In this document: positions 27,333-36,484 of the stretch, piece after piece | How positions within the stretch are numbered: position 1 is the first letter of the stretch | Layout: every line of letters begins with the position of its first letter | Assembly (NCBI RefSeq): GCF_002743255.1 | Contig: NZ_PDYY01000006.1 | Span: 1 to 64,000 of the forward strand | From: Sporosarcina sp. P2 | GTDB lineage: Bacteria > Bacillota > Bacilli > Bacillales_A > Planococcaceae | Direction: 5' to 3' | DNA: 64,000 nt | Notes under the pieces: generated by a model | Databases searched by the model: none | Told to the model about the DNA's origin: nothing | The model's input: the letters and a program-made list of their open reading frames with translations, nothing else | Translations under genes and position numbers: made by a program

Positions 27333-27982
27333 TTTACCTCTTCCTTTCCACTAATCGGTTGGGCGGAAGATTTCTCTACCCCCCACATTAACAAACCAAT
27401 AAAAATGGTCGTGATGAATGCTGTGTTCAACAGATTTCCTTGAATGGCGGATACGAGAAAATGAGCCGCTAGCAAGACACCAGCAAGTTCGCTCACTGTA
27501 TTGATTTTCTTTTGTTGACACCACCACGACAGCATAAAGACGGCGACAAATAATAGAATCGTTGCGCTTTTCACAACCAGACTGCCTTCATTAAGAAACG
27601 TCATAGCGATTTGATAGACAGCTTGCCAGCAAATTAACGCAAGCAATAACGACCATTTATCGATACGCTTCCACTTCTCTTTATATACTCGCCGAAGCAT
27701 CAATAAACCTGCTACGACTAGCCCGAGTATCCAACCAAACTTTCCCCCGTGGAAATAAAGAATAGACAGTGGATTTTTCATGACCATAGTGAAATCTGTT
27801 AAAATCACTGACAATTTCCAAATGATTACGACATGGAAAAATAAATCTCCGATTCGTTCGCCATGCACTTTGCCAAAGTATAATCGAATGAAAAGATAGG
27901 TCACTAGGAAACCCGCAATGAAGGCAATCCAAGAAGACGGCATCGTAATAGAACCGATTGGATAATACTGCGTAACCGGCAT
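27329..27982 (-). CDS. Uncharacterised seven-helix membrane protein coupled to a thioredoxin
   Basis: A 217-residue protein with about seven hydrophobic helices. The start at 27982 (MPVTQYYPIGSI) is favoured by AGGAGG 7 nt upstream; a longer frame reaches 28024. The segment ILYFHGGKFGWILG is faintly like the glycine-rich core of prolipoprotein diacylglyceryl transferase, but the conserved Arg, Glu and His set of Lgt is not evident. Only two cysteines occur (LICWQ, WWCQQ), so it is not an obvious CcdA-type electron carrier. Because of coupling it may anchor or serve the TlpA protein. No function is assigned. Confidence 0.7.
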   Translation of the reverse strand: MPVTQYYPIGSITMPSSWIAFIAGFLVTYLFIRLYFGKVHGERIGDLFFHVVIIWKLSVILTDFTMVMKNPLSILYFHGGKFGWILGLVVAGLLMLRRVYKEKWKRIDKWSLLLALICWQAVYQIAMTFLNEGSLVVKSATILLFVAVFMLSWWCQQKKINTVSELAGVLLAAHFLVSAIQGNLLNTAFITTIFIGLLMWGVEKSSAQPISGKEEVK

Positions 27983-28013
27983 TGTCCATCCTCCTAATCT
28001 TTCTATGAACGTA

Positions 28014-28039
28014 TGAAAACCCACCTTTTCAGGCAGGTT
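28014..28039 (-). terminator. Hairpin between the M23 hydrolase gene and the membrane gene
   Basis: Minus strand: GAAAACCTGCC pairs with GGTGGGTTTTC around TGAAAA. The T run is short, so termination may be partial. Confidence 0.5.
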
Positions 28040-28055
28040 TTCAATTTATGCTATA

Positions 28056-29405
28056 CTAAAAAGAAACGTAATGCAAAGGATTGACTGCACTTGGTCCTGT
28101 GGCGGAGAAGTTTCCTATATGCACTTCAAAATGCAAATGCGGACCTGTTGAGAAGCCTGTCGAACCGACCGCTCCAATGAATTGACCTTTATCGACAGAT
28201 TGTCCTGAACTTGTACCAATCGAGGAAAGGTGAGCATAGACCGTCGTCATGATCTGACCCTTTACAGAGTGCGTGATCATAATCACGTTACCGAACCCTT
28301 CCATACTGCCCGTATACGATACTACACCATCTCCTGCCGCTACAACCGGAGTTCCTGTAGGTGCACTAATATCCATTCCACGGTGCTGTTTTCTCACTTT
28401 CGATATCGGATGAGTCCGCCAGCCAAATCCTGAACTGAAACTACCCGTTGTCGGTTTTGTCCAGGATCCACTTGAGACAGGCGGAGCAGCATTGGAACTG
28501 GAACTGGAACTGGAATTCGAAGATGCACTTGAACGGCTATTTGCCGCGGCGGCTGCTGCTTCTGCTGCCAATCTTTCTTGCTGCAACTTATGCTTTCTCG
28601 CCTGTTCCTTACGAGCGATTTCCGCTAAACGATTTTGCTCTGCGATAATCTTCTTCTCAAGTTTAGAACTGAATGCTACCGTTTCGCTATATTCTTCTTC
28701 TAACGCGCCTTTTTCACTCGAAAGTTTTTCTTGACTCTTTTCGAGCTGATTGACAACTTCTCTTTTTTCAAGCTTTTTGTTATGCAATTCGTCTTTCAAT
28801 GCTTGAATTTTTTGCTTGCGCTCTTCTTGTTCCGCTAATTTCTGCTCAACAAGTTTCTTTTCTTCCTCAAGCAACGCTATATCTTCTTCTTGCTGTTGAA
28901 TGATTTTTCGATCTGCATCCATCAATGTAGATACTGCCGAGAAACGGTCAATGAAATCCGCGAAACTGTTAGCGCCAAGAAGCACGTCCAAATAACTGAC
29001 TTGGTTCCCCTTGACTTGCATAACGCGAACGCGCTCACGCAAAACTTCGTCTCGTTGTTTGATTCGAATCTCTAATTCTTTAATAGATGATTGAAGTTCC
29101 TCAATTTCAATTTGGGTCTGATTCATTTCTGCAATGATCCGATCCATATTTTGATTGGTTTCTTCAATTTTGTCATTTAGTTTTTTAATTTGGGAGACCA
29201 GTACATCGACTTTCGCCTGTTTCTCCTGTATCTGAATTTCTTTTTTCTGAATAGTAGAATCTAAATTTTTCTTCTTGATATCTGCTGCATTTTTTTCATT
29301 CTGCAAATCTTTCAAAGAGTCCGCGAAGACGTCTGCGCTGCCAACCGTTGTGGTAAGCAGACAAATCGCAAGGACACTTGAAATGATTCTATGTCTTTTT
29401 ATCAA
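28056..29405 (-). CDS. M23 peptidoglycan endopeptidase with coiled coil (EnvC/PcsB-like)
   Basis: A 449-residue exported protein. It has a signal peptide (about residues 1-28), a long coiled coil (about 30-270), an Ala/Ser-rich linker (AAEAAAAAANS, then serine runs) and a C-terminal LytM/M23 domain (about 325-445). Zn ligands are present: HRGMDIS (His, Asp) and GPHLHFEVH (His). Coiled-coil hydrolases of this layout are activated by FtsEX in other bacteria (EnvC indirectly; PcsB and CwlO directly). It follows ftsX by about 25 nt, so it is the likely FtsEX-controlled hydrolase here. A TTG start follows AAGGAGAG. Confidence 0.88.
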   Translation of the reverse strand: MIKRHRIISSVLAICLLTTTVGSADVFADSLKDLQNEKNAADIKKKNLDSTIQKKEIQIQEKQAKVDVLVSQIKKLNDKIEETNQNMDRIIAEMNQTQIEIEELQSSIKELEIRIKQRDEVLRERVRVMQVKGNQVSYLDVLLGANSFADFIDRFSAVSTLMDADRKIIQQQEEDIALLEEEKKLVEQKLAEQEERKQKIQALKDELHNKKLEKREVVNQLEKSQEKLSSEKGALEEEYSETVAFSSKLEKKIIAEQNRLAEIARKEQARKHKLQQERLAAEAAAAAANSRSSASSNSSSSSSSNAAPPVSSGSWTKPTTGSFSSGFGWRTHPISKVRKQHRGMDISAPTGTPVVAAGDGVVSYTGSMEGFGNVIMITHSVKGQIMTTVYAHLSSIGTSSGQSVDKGQFIGAVGSTGFSTGPHLHFEVHIGNFSATGPSAVNPLHYVSF

Positions 29406-29430
29406 ATTCTATTTCTCTCCTTAGTAAAAC

Positions 29431-30315
29431 TTACGATTTCAAGAATTTCCTGACGGACATGAAACTGCCCCAGACGCCAATAAAGACGGCGACGAATAGT
29501 AGTAAAAAGTTTAATTGTAATAGGAATGGGTTAGGATCTAGCAAATGGAATAATTGATTTTGCAAACGACCTTCCCAGAAACTATACAACTTCGAATAAA
29601 ATGTCGTCATAAGAGCCATCGGAAGAATCGCACCGAGAATTCCAAGCCACACGCCTTCGAGCATGAAAGGAATCCGTACGAAACTATCTGTTGCACCGAC
29701 CAGTTTCATAATATCGATTTCTGTACGTCTCGCCACGATGGTGAGTCGTATCGTATTCGATATGAGGAACATAGCGGTAAACAGCAAGGCTACTATTAAG
29801 CCGAGTCCGATGTTTCGTCCTATTTTTAAGACATGGAAAAGTTTTTCTACCTTGCCTTCTCCGTACTCCACGTCAAAAGTATGCGGGTACGTTGCGATTT
29901 CATTTGCGATGGATGCGGTGTTTTTCGGATCATCCGCTTTAACATATAATGCATCACCGAGGGGATTGTCCTGTTTATAGAGCGCTAACTCATCACCGAA
30001 CGATTGAATCATGCTCTCCAATTCCTGTTTCCGTGAAGAATACTGGACTTCGGCAACACCTGAGGTTTCTTTGACTTCCTGCAATAGTTCCTGGACTTCA
30101 TCTTTACTAGCGCCTGGTTCCGCGACTACTTTGATTTCCACATCATTTTCGATGTTATCAGCCAGTTGATTCAAGTTCATCATGATGACGATGAATACGC
30201 CAATCAATAATAAAGTCACGGTCACAGCGCTCACTGAAGCAAAGGTCATCCAGCCGTTTCGACTAAGACTTTTGAAACTTTCCCGAATATGACGTCGTAC
30301 TGTTCTAGATTTCAT
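29431..30315 (-). CDS. ftsX: Cell-division ABC transporter permease FtsX
   Basis: A 294-residue membrane protein with helix 1 at about 25-45, a large outer loop (about 46-165) and three C-terminal helices, the FtsX topology. RLTIVARRTEIDIMKLVGAT (about 190-209) is the typical cytoplasmic loop. The ATG at 30315 overlaps the ftsE end by 11 nt and has AAGGAG 8 nt upstream. With FtsE it gates peptidoglycan hydrolases during division or elongation. Confidence 0.95.
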   Translation of the reverse strand: MKSRTVRRHIRESFKSLSRNGWMTFASVSAVTVTLLLIGVFIVIMMNLNQLADNIENDVEIKVVAEPGASKDEVQELLQEVKETSGVAEVQYSSRKQELESMIQSFGDELALYKQDNPLGDALYVKADDPKNTASIANEIATYPHTFDVEYGEGKVEKLFHVLKIGRNIGLGLIVALLFTAMFLISNTIRLTIVARRTEIDIMKLVGATDSFVRIPFMLEGVWLGILGAILPMALMTTFYSKLYSFWEGRLQNQLFHLLDPNPFLLQLNFLLLFVAVFIGVWGSFMSVRKFLKS

Positions 30316-30991
30316 TGGAGTATTCTCCTTCGTTCTCATCTCGTGTGATGAGTCCGCCTTCGATCTGTATCACGCGATGTGGTTGATTATCTACAATATC
30401 TTTATTATGTGTAGCCATAATAATTGTGGTGCCTTGTGCATTTATCCGTTCAAAAATCTTCATGATCTCCCATGAAGTCTCTGGATCTAAATTCCCTGTC
30501 GGTTCGTCTGCAATAACGAGTTTCGGTTGATTGACAATCGATCGTGCAATCGACACGCGTTGCTGTTCTCCACCTGACAGTTCATTTGGAAACATTCTAG
30601 TTTTCTTGGTGAGTCCTACTAATTTCAGCACTTCTGTCACTTTTTGACGTATGACACTCGGTGATTCTTCAATTACCTCTAGCGCATACGCGATATTTTC
30701 GTAGACAGTCAGTTTTGGCAGAAGTTTAAAGTCTTGAAATACTACGCCAATTTGTCTTCTCAAATAAGGGACATCTTTTCTTTGCATTTTTGTTAGTTCC
30801 GTATTGTTGAAGTAAATCAAGCCACTAGATGGGACTTCTTCACGATACATCATTTTAATGAACGTGGATTTACCTGCGCCACTCGGTCCAACAACATATA
30901 CAAATTCCCCTTTTTCGATTTCGACATGAATTCCGTTAGACGCTACAACGCCATTCGGGTACTTTTTGTATACATTTTTCATTACAATCAT
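30305..30991 (-). CDS. ftsE: Cell-division ABC transporter ATPase FtsE
   Basis: A 228-residue ABC ATPase with Walker A GPSGAGKSTF (about 36-45), Q-loop VVFQDFKLLP, signature LSGGEQQRVSIARS (about 139-152) and Walker B LVIADEPTGNLD (about 160-171). It powers FtsX. First gene of an ftsE-ftsX-M23 hydrolase operon. Confidence 0.97.
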   Translation of the reverse strand: MIVMKNVYKKYPNGVVASNGIHVEIEKGEFVYVVGPSGAGKSTFIKMMYREEVPSSGLIYFNNTELTKMQRKDVPYLRRQIGVVFQDFKLLPKLTVYENIAYALEVIEESPSVIRQKVTEVLKLVGLTKKTRMFPNELSGGEQQRVSIARSIVNQPKLVIADEPTGNLDPETSWEIMKIFERINAQGTTIIMATHNKDIVDNQPHRVIQIEGGLITRDENEGEYSNEI

Positions 30992-31139
30992 ACATCATAA
31001 CCACCTGAATTTTGTTTTTCTCTCATATTCGCCATTTTTATTATAGCATGGCCTTCATATTACTATGTATTACAGTTATGTATCAATTAATCAAGCAAGC
31101 GAAATAGGTAAAAAATGTTCTTTATGAATGAACAAAAAA

Positions 31140-31169
31140 ATCGCCACCAAGAAAATCTTGGAGACGATT
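31140..31169 (-). terminator. Terminator of cccB
   Basis: Minus strand: ATCGTCTCCAAGA pairs with TCTTGGTGGCGAT and is followed by a seven-base T run. Confidence 0.85.
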
Positions 31170-31178
31170 GAGTATTCA

Positions 31179-31523
31179 TTATTTCTTTTCAGCTAACCAA
31201 GCAGCAACTGCGTCTGCTTCTTCGCCTTGAATAATACCAGGAGGCATAGCGCCTTTACCGTTCACAATCACGTCGTGGATTTCTTCTTCAGAAAGTGTTG
31301 CACCAATTTTATCAAGTGCTGGTCCTGCTCCACCTTCTAAGTTTCCTCCGTGACATGACGCACAGCTTTGTTGTACAACTGCTTCTGCATCTACTTCGGA
31401 AGTAGCTGCGCCGTTGTCTTTTGTAGCGTCATCATTTGGTTCTGAAGCGTTGTCGTTGCCTCCACCACAAGCACCGAGAACTAGTGCTGCTCCGAAGAGT
31501 GTAGCCAATAGTTTGTTCTTCAT
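31179..31523 (-). CDS. cccB: Cytochrome c551, membrane lipoprotein
   Basis: A 114-residue lipoprotein. The lipobox LVLGACGG puts the acylated Cys near residue 19. An Asp/Asn/Glu-rich linker is followed by a small class I cytochrome domain with the haem motif CASCH (about 54-58) and an axial Met in KGAMPPG (about 91). It carries electrons on the outside of the membrane to a terminal oxidase. The place beside ftsE and prfB matches cccB of B. subtilis. Confidence 0.93.
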   Translation of the reverse strand: MKNKLLATLFGAALVLGACGGGNDNASEPNDDATKDNGAATSEVDAEAVVQQSCASCHGGNLEGGAGPALDKIGATLSEEEIHDVIVNGKGAMPPGIIQGEEADAVAAWLAEKK

Positions 31524-31964
31524 GTAATATCCTCCCTTTTACTTAAATTTTTCTAACATATAGTAGTATACCAAATCTCGATCGATTTATGGTGAATAGA
31601 GAGGATAAAGTTACAAATTATCGAGGATAATCATGTTTTTCGTCTCTTTCATCCCATAAAAGACGCTTTGGTAGTAAGTACATATATAGTATTGACCAAA
31701 TTGACAATTCTTAAACATAACATTTTGTCATGTGGGTAAAATTACGAGTAAATGCGGCGTCCACTATGGAATAGGAGATAAATAAAGATAACTCTTTGTC
31801 ACAGTCTGTAATATTGTAACGTCTTTGTAATATTCAAAAGACAAATGTGACAAGAGTTCACATACATAATCAATTACAAGATGTTTTTTCATTTACTATG
31901 GTCTGCTTTCAGTTTAACGGTGAAAATTAACAGCCAAGCCAACTTACGGTAAACTATACTAATT

Positions 31965-32031
31965 GTCACCCACTTACATTGTAGGGATTTGCGCGTCCCC
32001 TCCGAAGCGAAAATCCCCCACCCCAACAACC
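31965..32031. repeat. Core-less copy R6 of the dispersed element (outer type C only)
   Basis: The left flank GTCACCCACTTACATT, then GGGATTTGCGCG, matches the left side of R7. It runs straight into TCCCCTCCGAAGCG and CCACCCCAACAACC, matching the right side of R3. The whole inner hairpin and core words are absent. The remaining arms still pair (GGGATTT with AAATCCC). Confidence 0.75.
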
Positions 32032-32081
32032 ATTCCAGTCTATCTACCTCAAAACTCATAATGAAACTACTCCCATTTTTC

Positions 32082-32135
32082 AAAAAGACAGCCACAACAA
32101 GTCATGAAGAAATGACTTGCCCGGCTGTCTTTTTA
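32082..32135 (-). terminator. Terminator of secA-prfB
   Basis: Minus strand: AAAAAGACAGCC pairs with GGCTGTCTTTTT, with an inner CAAGTCAT/ATGACTTG stem. Confidence 0.85.
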
Positions 32136-32138
32136 TGA

Positions 32139-33243
32139 TTAAGAAATTCTTGAACGCAAATACGCATTAATAAATTGGTCGATCTCGCCGTCCATCACAG
32201 AACTAACGTTACCTGTCTCTTCATTCGTACGGTGATCCTTCACCATAGAATACGGATGGAAAACATACGAACGTATCTGACTGCCCCAACCGATTTCCTT
32301 CTGCTCGCCACGGATATCCGCCAAACGCGCTTCCTCTTCCTCCACGCGAATCTGGTAAATCTTCGCTTTCAAAAGATTCATCGCACGCTCACGGTTCTTA
32401 ATTTGCGAACGTTCCGTCTGACACGTAACAATCGCACCTGTTGGAATGTGAGTCATACGAACAGCGGAGTCCGTCGTGTTAACGTGCTGTCCGCCGGCAC
32501 CGCTTGAACGGTACGTGTCAATTTTGATGTCTTCCATCTTCAGATCCAATTCAATATCGCCGTCAAACTCTGGCATGACTTCAATAGAAGAGAATGATGT
32601 ATGGCGTCTGCCTGAAGAGTCGAATGGGGAGATCCGAACGAGTCGGTGTACACCTTTTTCCGCTTTTAAGTAGCCGTATGCATTATGCCCTTTAATTCCA
32701 AGTGTGACAGATTTCACGCCCGCTTCGTCACCTGCTTGATAATCGAGTGTTTCGACTTTAAAGCCATGGTGCTCTGCCCAGCGCGTGTACATGCGAAGCA
32801 ACATCGACGCCCAGTCTTGGGACTCGGTGCCGCCTGCGCCTGAGTGTATTTCAACTACTGCACTATTTTTATCAAATTCATCGCTCAATAACATTTGAAG
32901 ATCGAATTGCTCCATCTTCTTTTTGAACTCTTTTAATTCGGCTATCAGATCTTCTTGTAACTCTGCGTCTGCTTCTTCCCGTAGAAGTTCAAGCGTCATT
33001 TCCAAATTTTCTTGTATTTCGTTCAATTCGTTATATTCACCGACAATGTCTTTCAATGCATTCGATTGTGAAATAACCTTTTGAGCCGCGTCCTGGTCAT
33101 CCCAGAATCCTGGCTCCAACATCATTTCATCTAATTCCTGCATGCTAGCCTCTTTGTTTTCTAAGTCAAAGAGACCCCCTAAAGTCCGCTAATTTCTTAG
33201 CTGTTTTGTCGAGATCGTTGCGAACATCGGATAATTCTATCAT
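32139..33243 (-). CDS. prfB: Peptide chain release factor 2 (programmed +1 frameshift)
   Basis: Release factor for UGA and UAA codons. Translation starts at ATG 33243 (AGGAGG upstream), runs 25 codons (ending RGSL) to an in-frame UGA at 33168-33166, then shifts +1 and continues as DLENKEAS into the main frame, for about 367 residues. The main frame has the stop-codon-reading SPF ([10 protein letters not shown]) and the catalytic GGQ (SGAGGQHVN). Treating the ATG at 33143 as the start would lose about 33 residues. secA ends 30 nt upstream, so both are one operon as in B. subtilis. Confidence 0.97.
33165..33180 (-). promoter_or_regulatory. prfB programmed frameshift site
   Basis: Minus strand AGGGGGTCTCTTTGAC: an internal Shine-Dalgarno AGGGGG (33180-33175), slippery CTT and UGA followed by C. 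This is the classical autoregulatory RF2 frameshift: low RF2 lets the ribosome slip +1. Confidence 0.97.
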
Positions 33244-33273
33244 AATGGTTTCCTCCTGAGTGGTTGTTTCTCT

Positions 33274-35772
33274 TTATGCTTTGCCGTGGCAGTTCTTGTA
33301 CTTCTTGCCGCTACCACACGGACAAGGTTCGTTACGTCCGATATTGACAGTACGTCGGATAGGCTTTTTAGCAACCGGTGCGCCGTCTTCTTTCGGGTTG
33401 TTCGCTTGACCTTTTGCTACTTCTTCGCGCTCCAAGTTATTGCGAATTTCTGCCTTCATGACATACTTCGTCGCATCGTTTTCGATGGCCATTAGCATAT
33501 CTTCAAACATGGCAAATCCTTCTGCCTGGTATTCACGAAGCGGGTCACTCTGTCCATATGCACGTAAATGAATTCCATTACGAAGCTGATCCATCGCATC
33601 GATATGATCCATCCACTTGGTATCAATCGCACGCAACAAGACCACCTTCTCAAATTCACGCATACGCTCTTCAGACATTTCCTGCTCTTTCTCATTATAG
33701 CGCGCAATCACCAATTCGTGAATAAATGTTTGCAATTCTTCTGGTGTTTTACCTTCTAAGTCTTCTATTGTCACAGTATCTTCAGCCAATAAGTTCGCTT
33801 CCAAATAGTCTTTCAAGCCTTTGGAATATACAGTATTGTCTGCAGTGTGAATCGCCACGACACGTTCAATAACCGAATTCAACATATTCTCAAGAACCGG
33901 GCGAATATTTTCTGAACCAAGTACTTCATTACGCTCTTTGTATATCACTTCACGCTGCTGACGAAGTACATCATCATATTGTAATAAACGTTTACGTGAA
34001 TCAAAGTTATTACCCTCTACTCGTTTCTGAGCAGATTCAACTGAACGAGACACCATTTTCGACTGGATCGGTGTTTCATCGTCCATACCGAGTTTGGTCA
34101 TCATCGATTTCATTTGTTCAGAACCGAAACGACGCATTAATTCATCTTCTAATGATAGATAGAATTGCGTAACCCCTGGGTCACCTTGACGCCCTGAACG
34201 TCCACGTAGCTGATTATCAATTCGCCGTGACTCGTGTCGCTCCGTACCGATGACTGCTAAACCGCCAACGTCTTGGATGTGATCACCCAGTTTAATATCC
34301 GTACCTCGACCAGCCATATTGGTTGCAATCGTTACAGCACCTTTTTTACCAGCGTCTTGAATGATTTCAGCTTCACGTTCGTGATTCTTCGCGTTCAAGA
34401 CATTATGCGGAATGCCGTACTTTTTCAAGAATGCTGAAATGATTTCAGACGTTTCAATCGCTACTGTACCGACTAGCACGGGTTGACCCTTTTCGTGTCG
34501 TTCTCTAATATCTTCCGCTACCGCTTTATACTTTCCATCCATCGAGGCGAAGATCAAGTCCGGACGGTCATCACGAGCAATCGGTTGATTGGTCGGAATC
34601 GCAATCACGTTCATATTGTAGATGTTGCGGAACTCTTCTTCCTCTGTCTTCGCTGTACCCGTCATTCCAGACAGTTTTTCATACATACGGAAATAGTTCT
34701 GGAACGTAATGGTCGCCAGTGTCATCGACTCGTTCTGAACTTCAAGTCCTTCCTTCGCTTCAATCGCTTGGTGCAAACCATCGCTATAACGACGGCCTTT
34801 CATCAAACGGCCTGTGAAGGAGTCAACGATGACCACTTCGCCTTCTTCCACCACATAGTCTACGTCATTATGCATACTAACATGCGCTTTTAATGACTGA
34901 TTGATTGCGTGGTTTAGCGTCACGTGTTGCAGATCGAATAAGTTATCGATACTAAATGCTTTCTCAGCCGCTTCAATCCCTTGTTCCGTCAAAACCACAC
35001 CTTTAGTCGACTCGTCAAATGAATAATCTTCTTCTTTTTTCAGCGTGATCACAAAGCGATTGGCTAAGCGATATAATTCTTGCGCTTTTGCTGCTTGACC
35101 TGAAATGATCAGCGGTGTACGTGCTTCATCGACTAAAATGGAGTCTACTTCATCAATTACGGCGAAATGAAGCGGGCGCTGTACTTTATGTTCATTATAA
35201 AGCACCATGTTATCACGCAAATAGTCGAAACCGAGTTCGTTGTTCGTGCTGTATGTGATGTCGGCTTCATACGCTTCCCGCTTTTCTTCTTTGCTGAGAC
35301 TGTTCAAGTTCAAGCCTACGCTCATGCCGAGGAATGAATACAACTGCCCCATCTCTCCCGCGTCACGGCTAGCCAAGTATTCGTTAACGGTTACTACGTG
35401 GACGCCTTTGGAAGTCAGCGCATTTAAATAAACGGCGAGTGTAGAAGTCAACGTCTTCCCCTCACCGGTCTTCATCTCTGCGATATTCCCTTCGTTCAGC
35501 GCTGCAGCACCCATGATTTGCACGCGGAACGGATATAACCCGAGCACGCGGCGAGAAGCCTCACGAACGACAGCAAACGCTTCAGGTTGCAAATCTTCAA
35601 TGGTTTCGCCTTGCTGATAGCGCTCTTTAAATTCATCTGTTTTCGCTGTCAGTTGTTCGTCTGACAGTTTTTCCATATCCTCAGCCAATAATTCTACTTG
35701 ATCGGCAATTTTCTCAAGTCGTTTTAAGTCACGTTTGTTTGGGTCGAACATTTTATTCAATACGCCAAGCAT
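33274..35772 (-). CDS. secA: Preprotein translocase ATPase SecA
   Basis: An 832-residue motor that drives export through SecYEG. Walker A is MKTGEGKTL (about residues 100-108), the DEAD-type box is [16 protein letters not shown] (about 205-220), and [12 protein letters not shown] and RQGDPG lie in the second motor domain. The C-terminal zinc motif [13 protein letters not shown] is intact. Length is normal. It precedes prfB and follows hpf after a region full of dispersed elements. Confidence 0.98.
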   Translation of the reverse strand: MLGVLNKMFDPNKRDLKRLEKIADQVELLAEDMEKLSDEQLTAKTDEFKERYQQGETIEDLQPEAFAVVREASRRVLGLYPFRVQIMGAAALNEGNIAEMKTGEGKTLTSTLAVYLNALTSKGVHVVTVNEYLASRDAGEMGQLYSFLGMSVGLNLNSLSKEEKREAYEADITYSTNNELGFDYLRDNMVLYNEHKVQRPLHFAVIDEVDSILVDEARTPLIISGQAAKAQELYRLANRFVITLKKEEDYSFDESTKGVVLTEQGIEAAEKAFSIDNLFDLQHVTLNHAINQSLKAHVSMHNDVDYVVEEGEVVIVDSFTGRLMKGRRYSDGLHQAIEAKEGLEVQNESMTLATITFQNYFRMYEKLSGMTGTAKTEEEEFRNIYNMNVIAIPTNQPIARDDRPDLIFASMDGKYKAVAEDIRERHEKGQPVLVGTVAIETSEIISAFLKKYGIPHNVLNAKNHEREAEIIQDAGKKGAVTIATNMAGRGTDIKLGDHIQDVGGLAVIGTERHESRRIDNQLRGRSGRQGDPGVTQFYLSLEDELMRRFGSEQMKSMMTKLGMDDETPIQSKMVSRSVESAQKRVEGNNFDSRKRLLQYDDVLRQQREVIYKERNEVLGSENIRPVLENMLNSVIERVVAIHTADNTVYSKGLKDYLEANLLAEDTVTIEDLEGKTPEELQTFIHELVIARYNEKEQEMSEERMREFEKVVLLRAIDTKWMDHIDAMDQLRNGIHLRAYGQSDPLREYQAEGFAMFEDMLMAIENDATKYVMKAEIRNNLEREEVAKGQANNPKEDGAPVAKKPIRRTVNIGRNEPCPCGSGKKYKNCHGKA

Positions 35773-35939
35773 TTATCGTCACATCCTCATAGCTTCATCA
35801 ATTAGCAGGACGCACCTGCCAGTTGTAAGTTCGTTGTCTAAGTATATTTAAGCCACACTCCATTTTAACATTGTAAAAAGCTAGGTGCAAATGGTGCGCT
35901 GTATCTTTTTTCCTAAGTTTGATTGGGTTAGGCTGAACG

Positions 35940-36080
35940 GGTGTGGGGGTCACTTCAGTTCCTGAGGGCTCGCGGTGAGCCAACCAGGTCGCAAGCTCCC
36001 TTTTGGTTGTCTCACCTGTCGAGCTGATCCTCTGGGAGTCGCCCCTCCTACGCGCCAATCCCTTGCAATGTTAGTGGGTG
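35940..36080 (-). repeat. Dispersed palindromic element R7 (inner II, outer C)
   Basis: Read on the minus strand: left flank GGGATTGGCGCGTAGG, then GGGGCGACTCCCAGAGG and ATCAGC. The inner arm is CTCG then GGTGAG-A-CAACC, facing GGTTG-G-CTCACC then CGAG. R5 has CCCG with CGGG at the same place, a clean compensatory change. The right outer arm is degenerate (GGAACTGAAGTGACCCCC). Confidence 0.82.
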
Positions 36081-36236
36081 ACACTCATTGTTGTGCATTG
36101 AAGATAGGCTTGTAATCGTTTCTATATTAGCTCTTAACACACTTTTGAACTAAACCAGGTTCAGGGTTTTTTACTTATTCACATACTATCGATAGTAAAT
36201 GATATACGTCTTCCCTCTATATAGTTAGGAGTGCAA

Positions 36237-36360
36237 CGGAAGCTGGGGGCGACTCCCGATGGATCAGCGTGCGCCTTGAGACCCTGGACGAAGCGAAGCG
36301 TAGGAAGCGGCTCAAGGCCACGCCCATGGGAAAGCGTCCTCCAACTGGAGTGGAAATCCC
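36237..36360 (+). repeat. Dispersed palindromic element R8 (inner I, outer B)
   Basis: Core CGACTCCCGATGGATCAGC faces CCCATGGGAAAGCG. The inner arm GCCTTGAG pairs perfectly with CTCAAGGC (8 bp). The outer arm GGAAGCTGGGGG faces CCTCCAACTGGAG. Confidence 0.85.
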
Positions 36361-36484
36361 TTCCCATACACCAATTAACTCACCACTCCACAGCACTCGC
36401 TTTTGATCCCAAATAATTCTAATGACCACAATAAGTAACACACTATCTCTAATGAGGGATTCAAGTATCTCCACTATCTACTTA

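Larger units (their letters stand above)
31524..32138. other. 615-bp A+T-rich intergenic region
   Basis: Upstream of cccB and downstream of prfB. It holds core-less element R6 and the prfB terminator. The remainder (about 31560-31960) is A+T rich with no gene, RNA or repeat that I can recognise. Confidence 0.7.
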
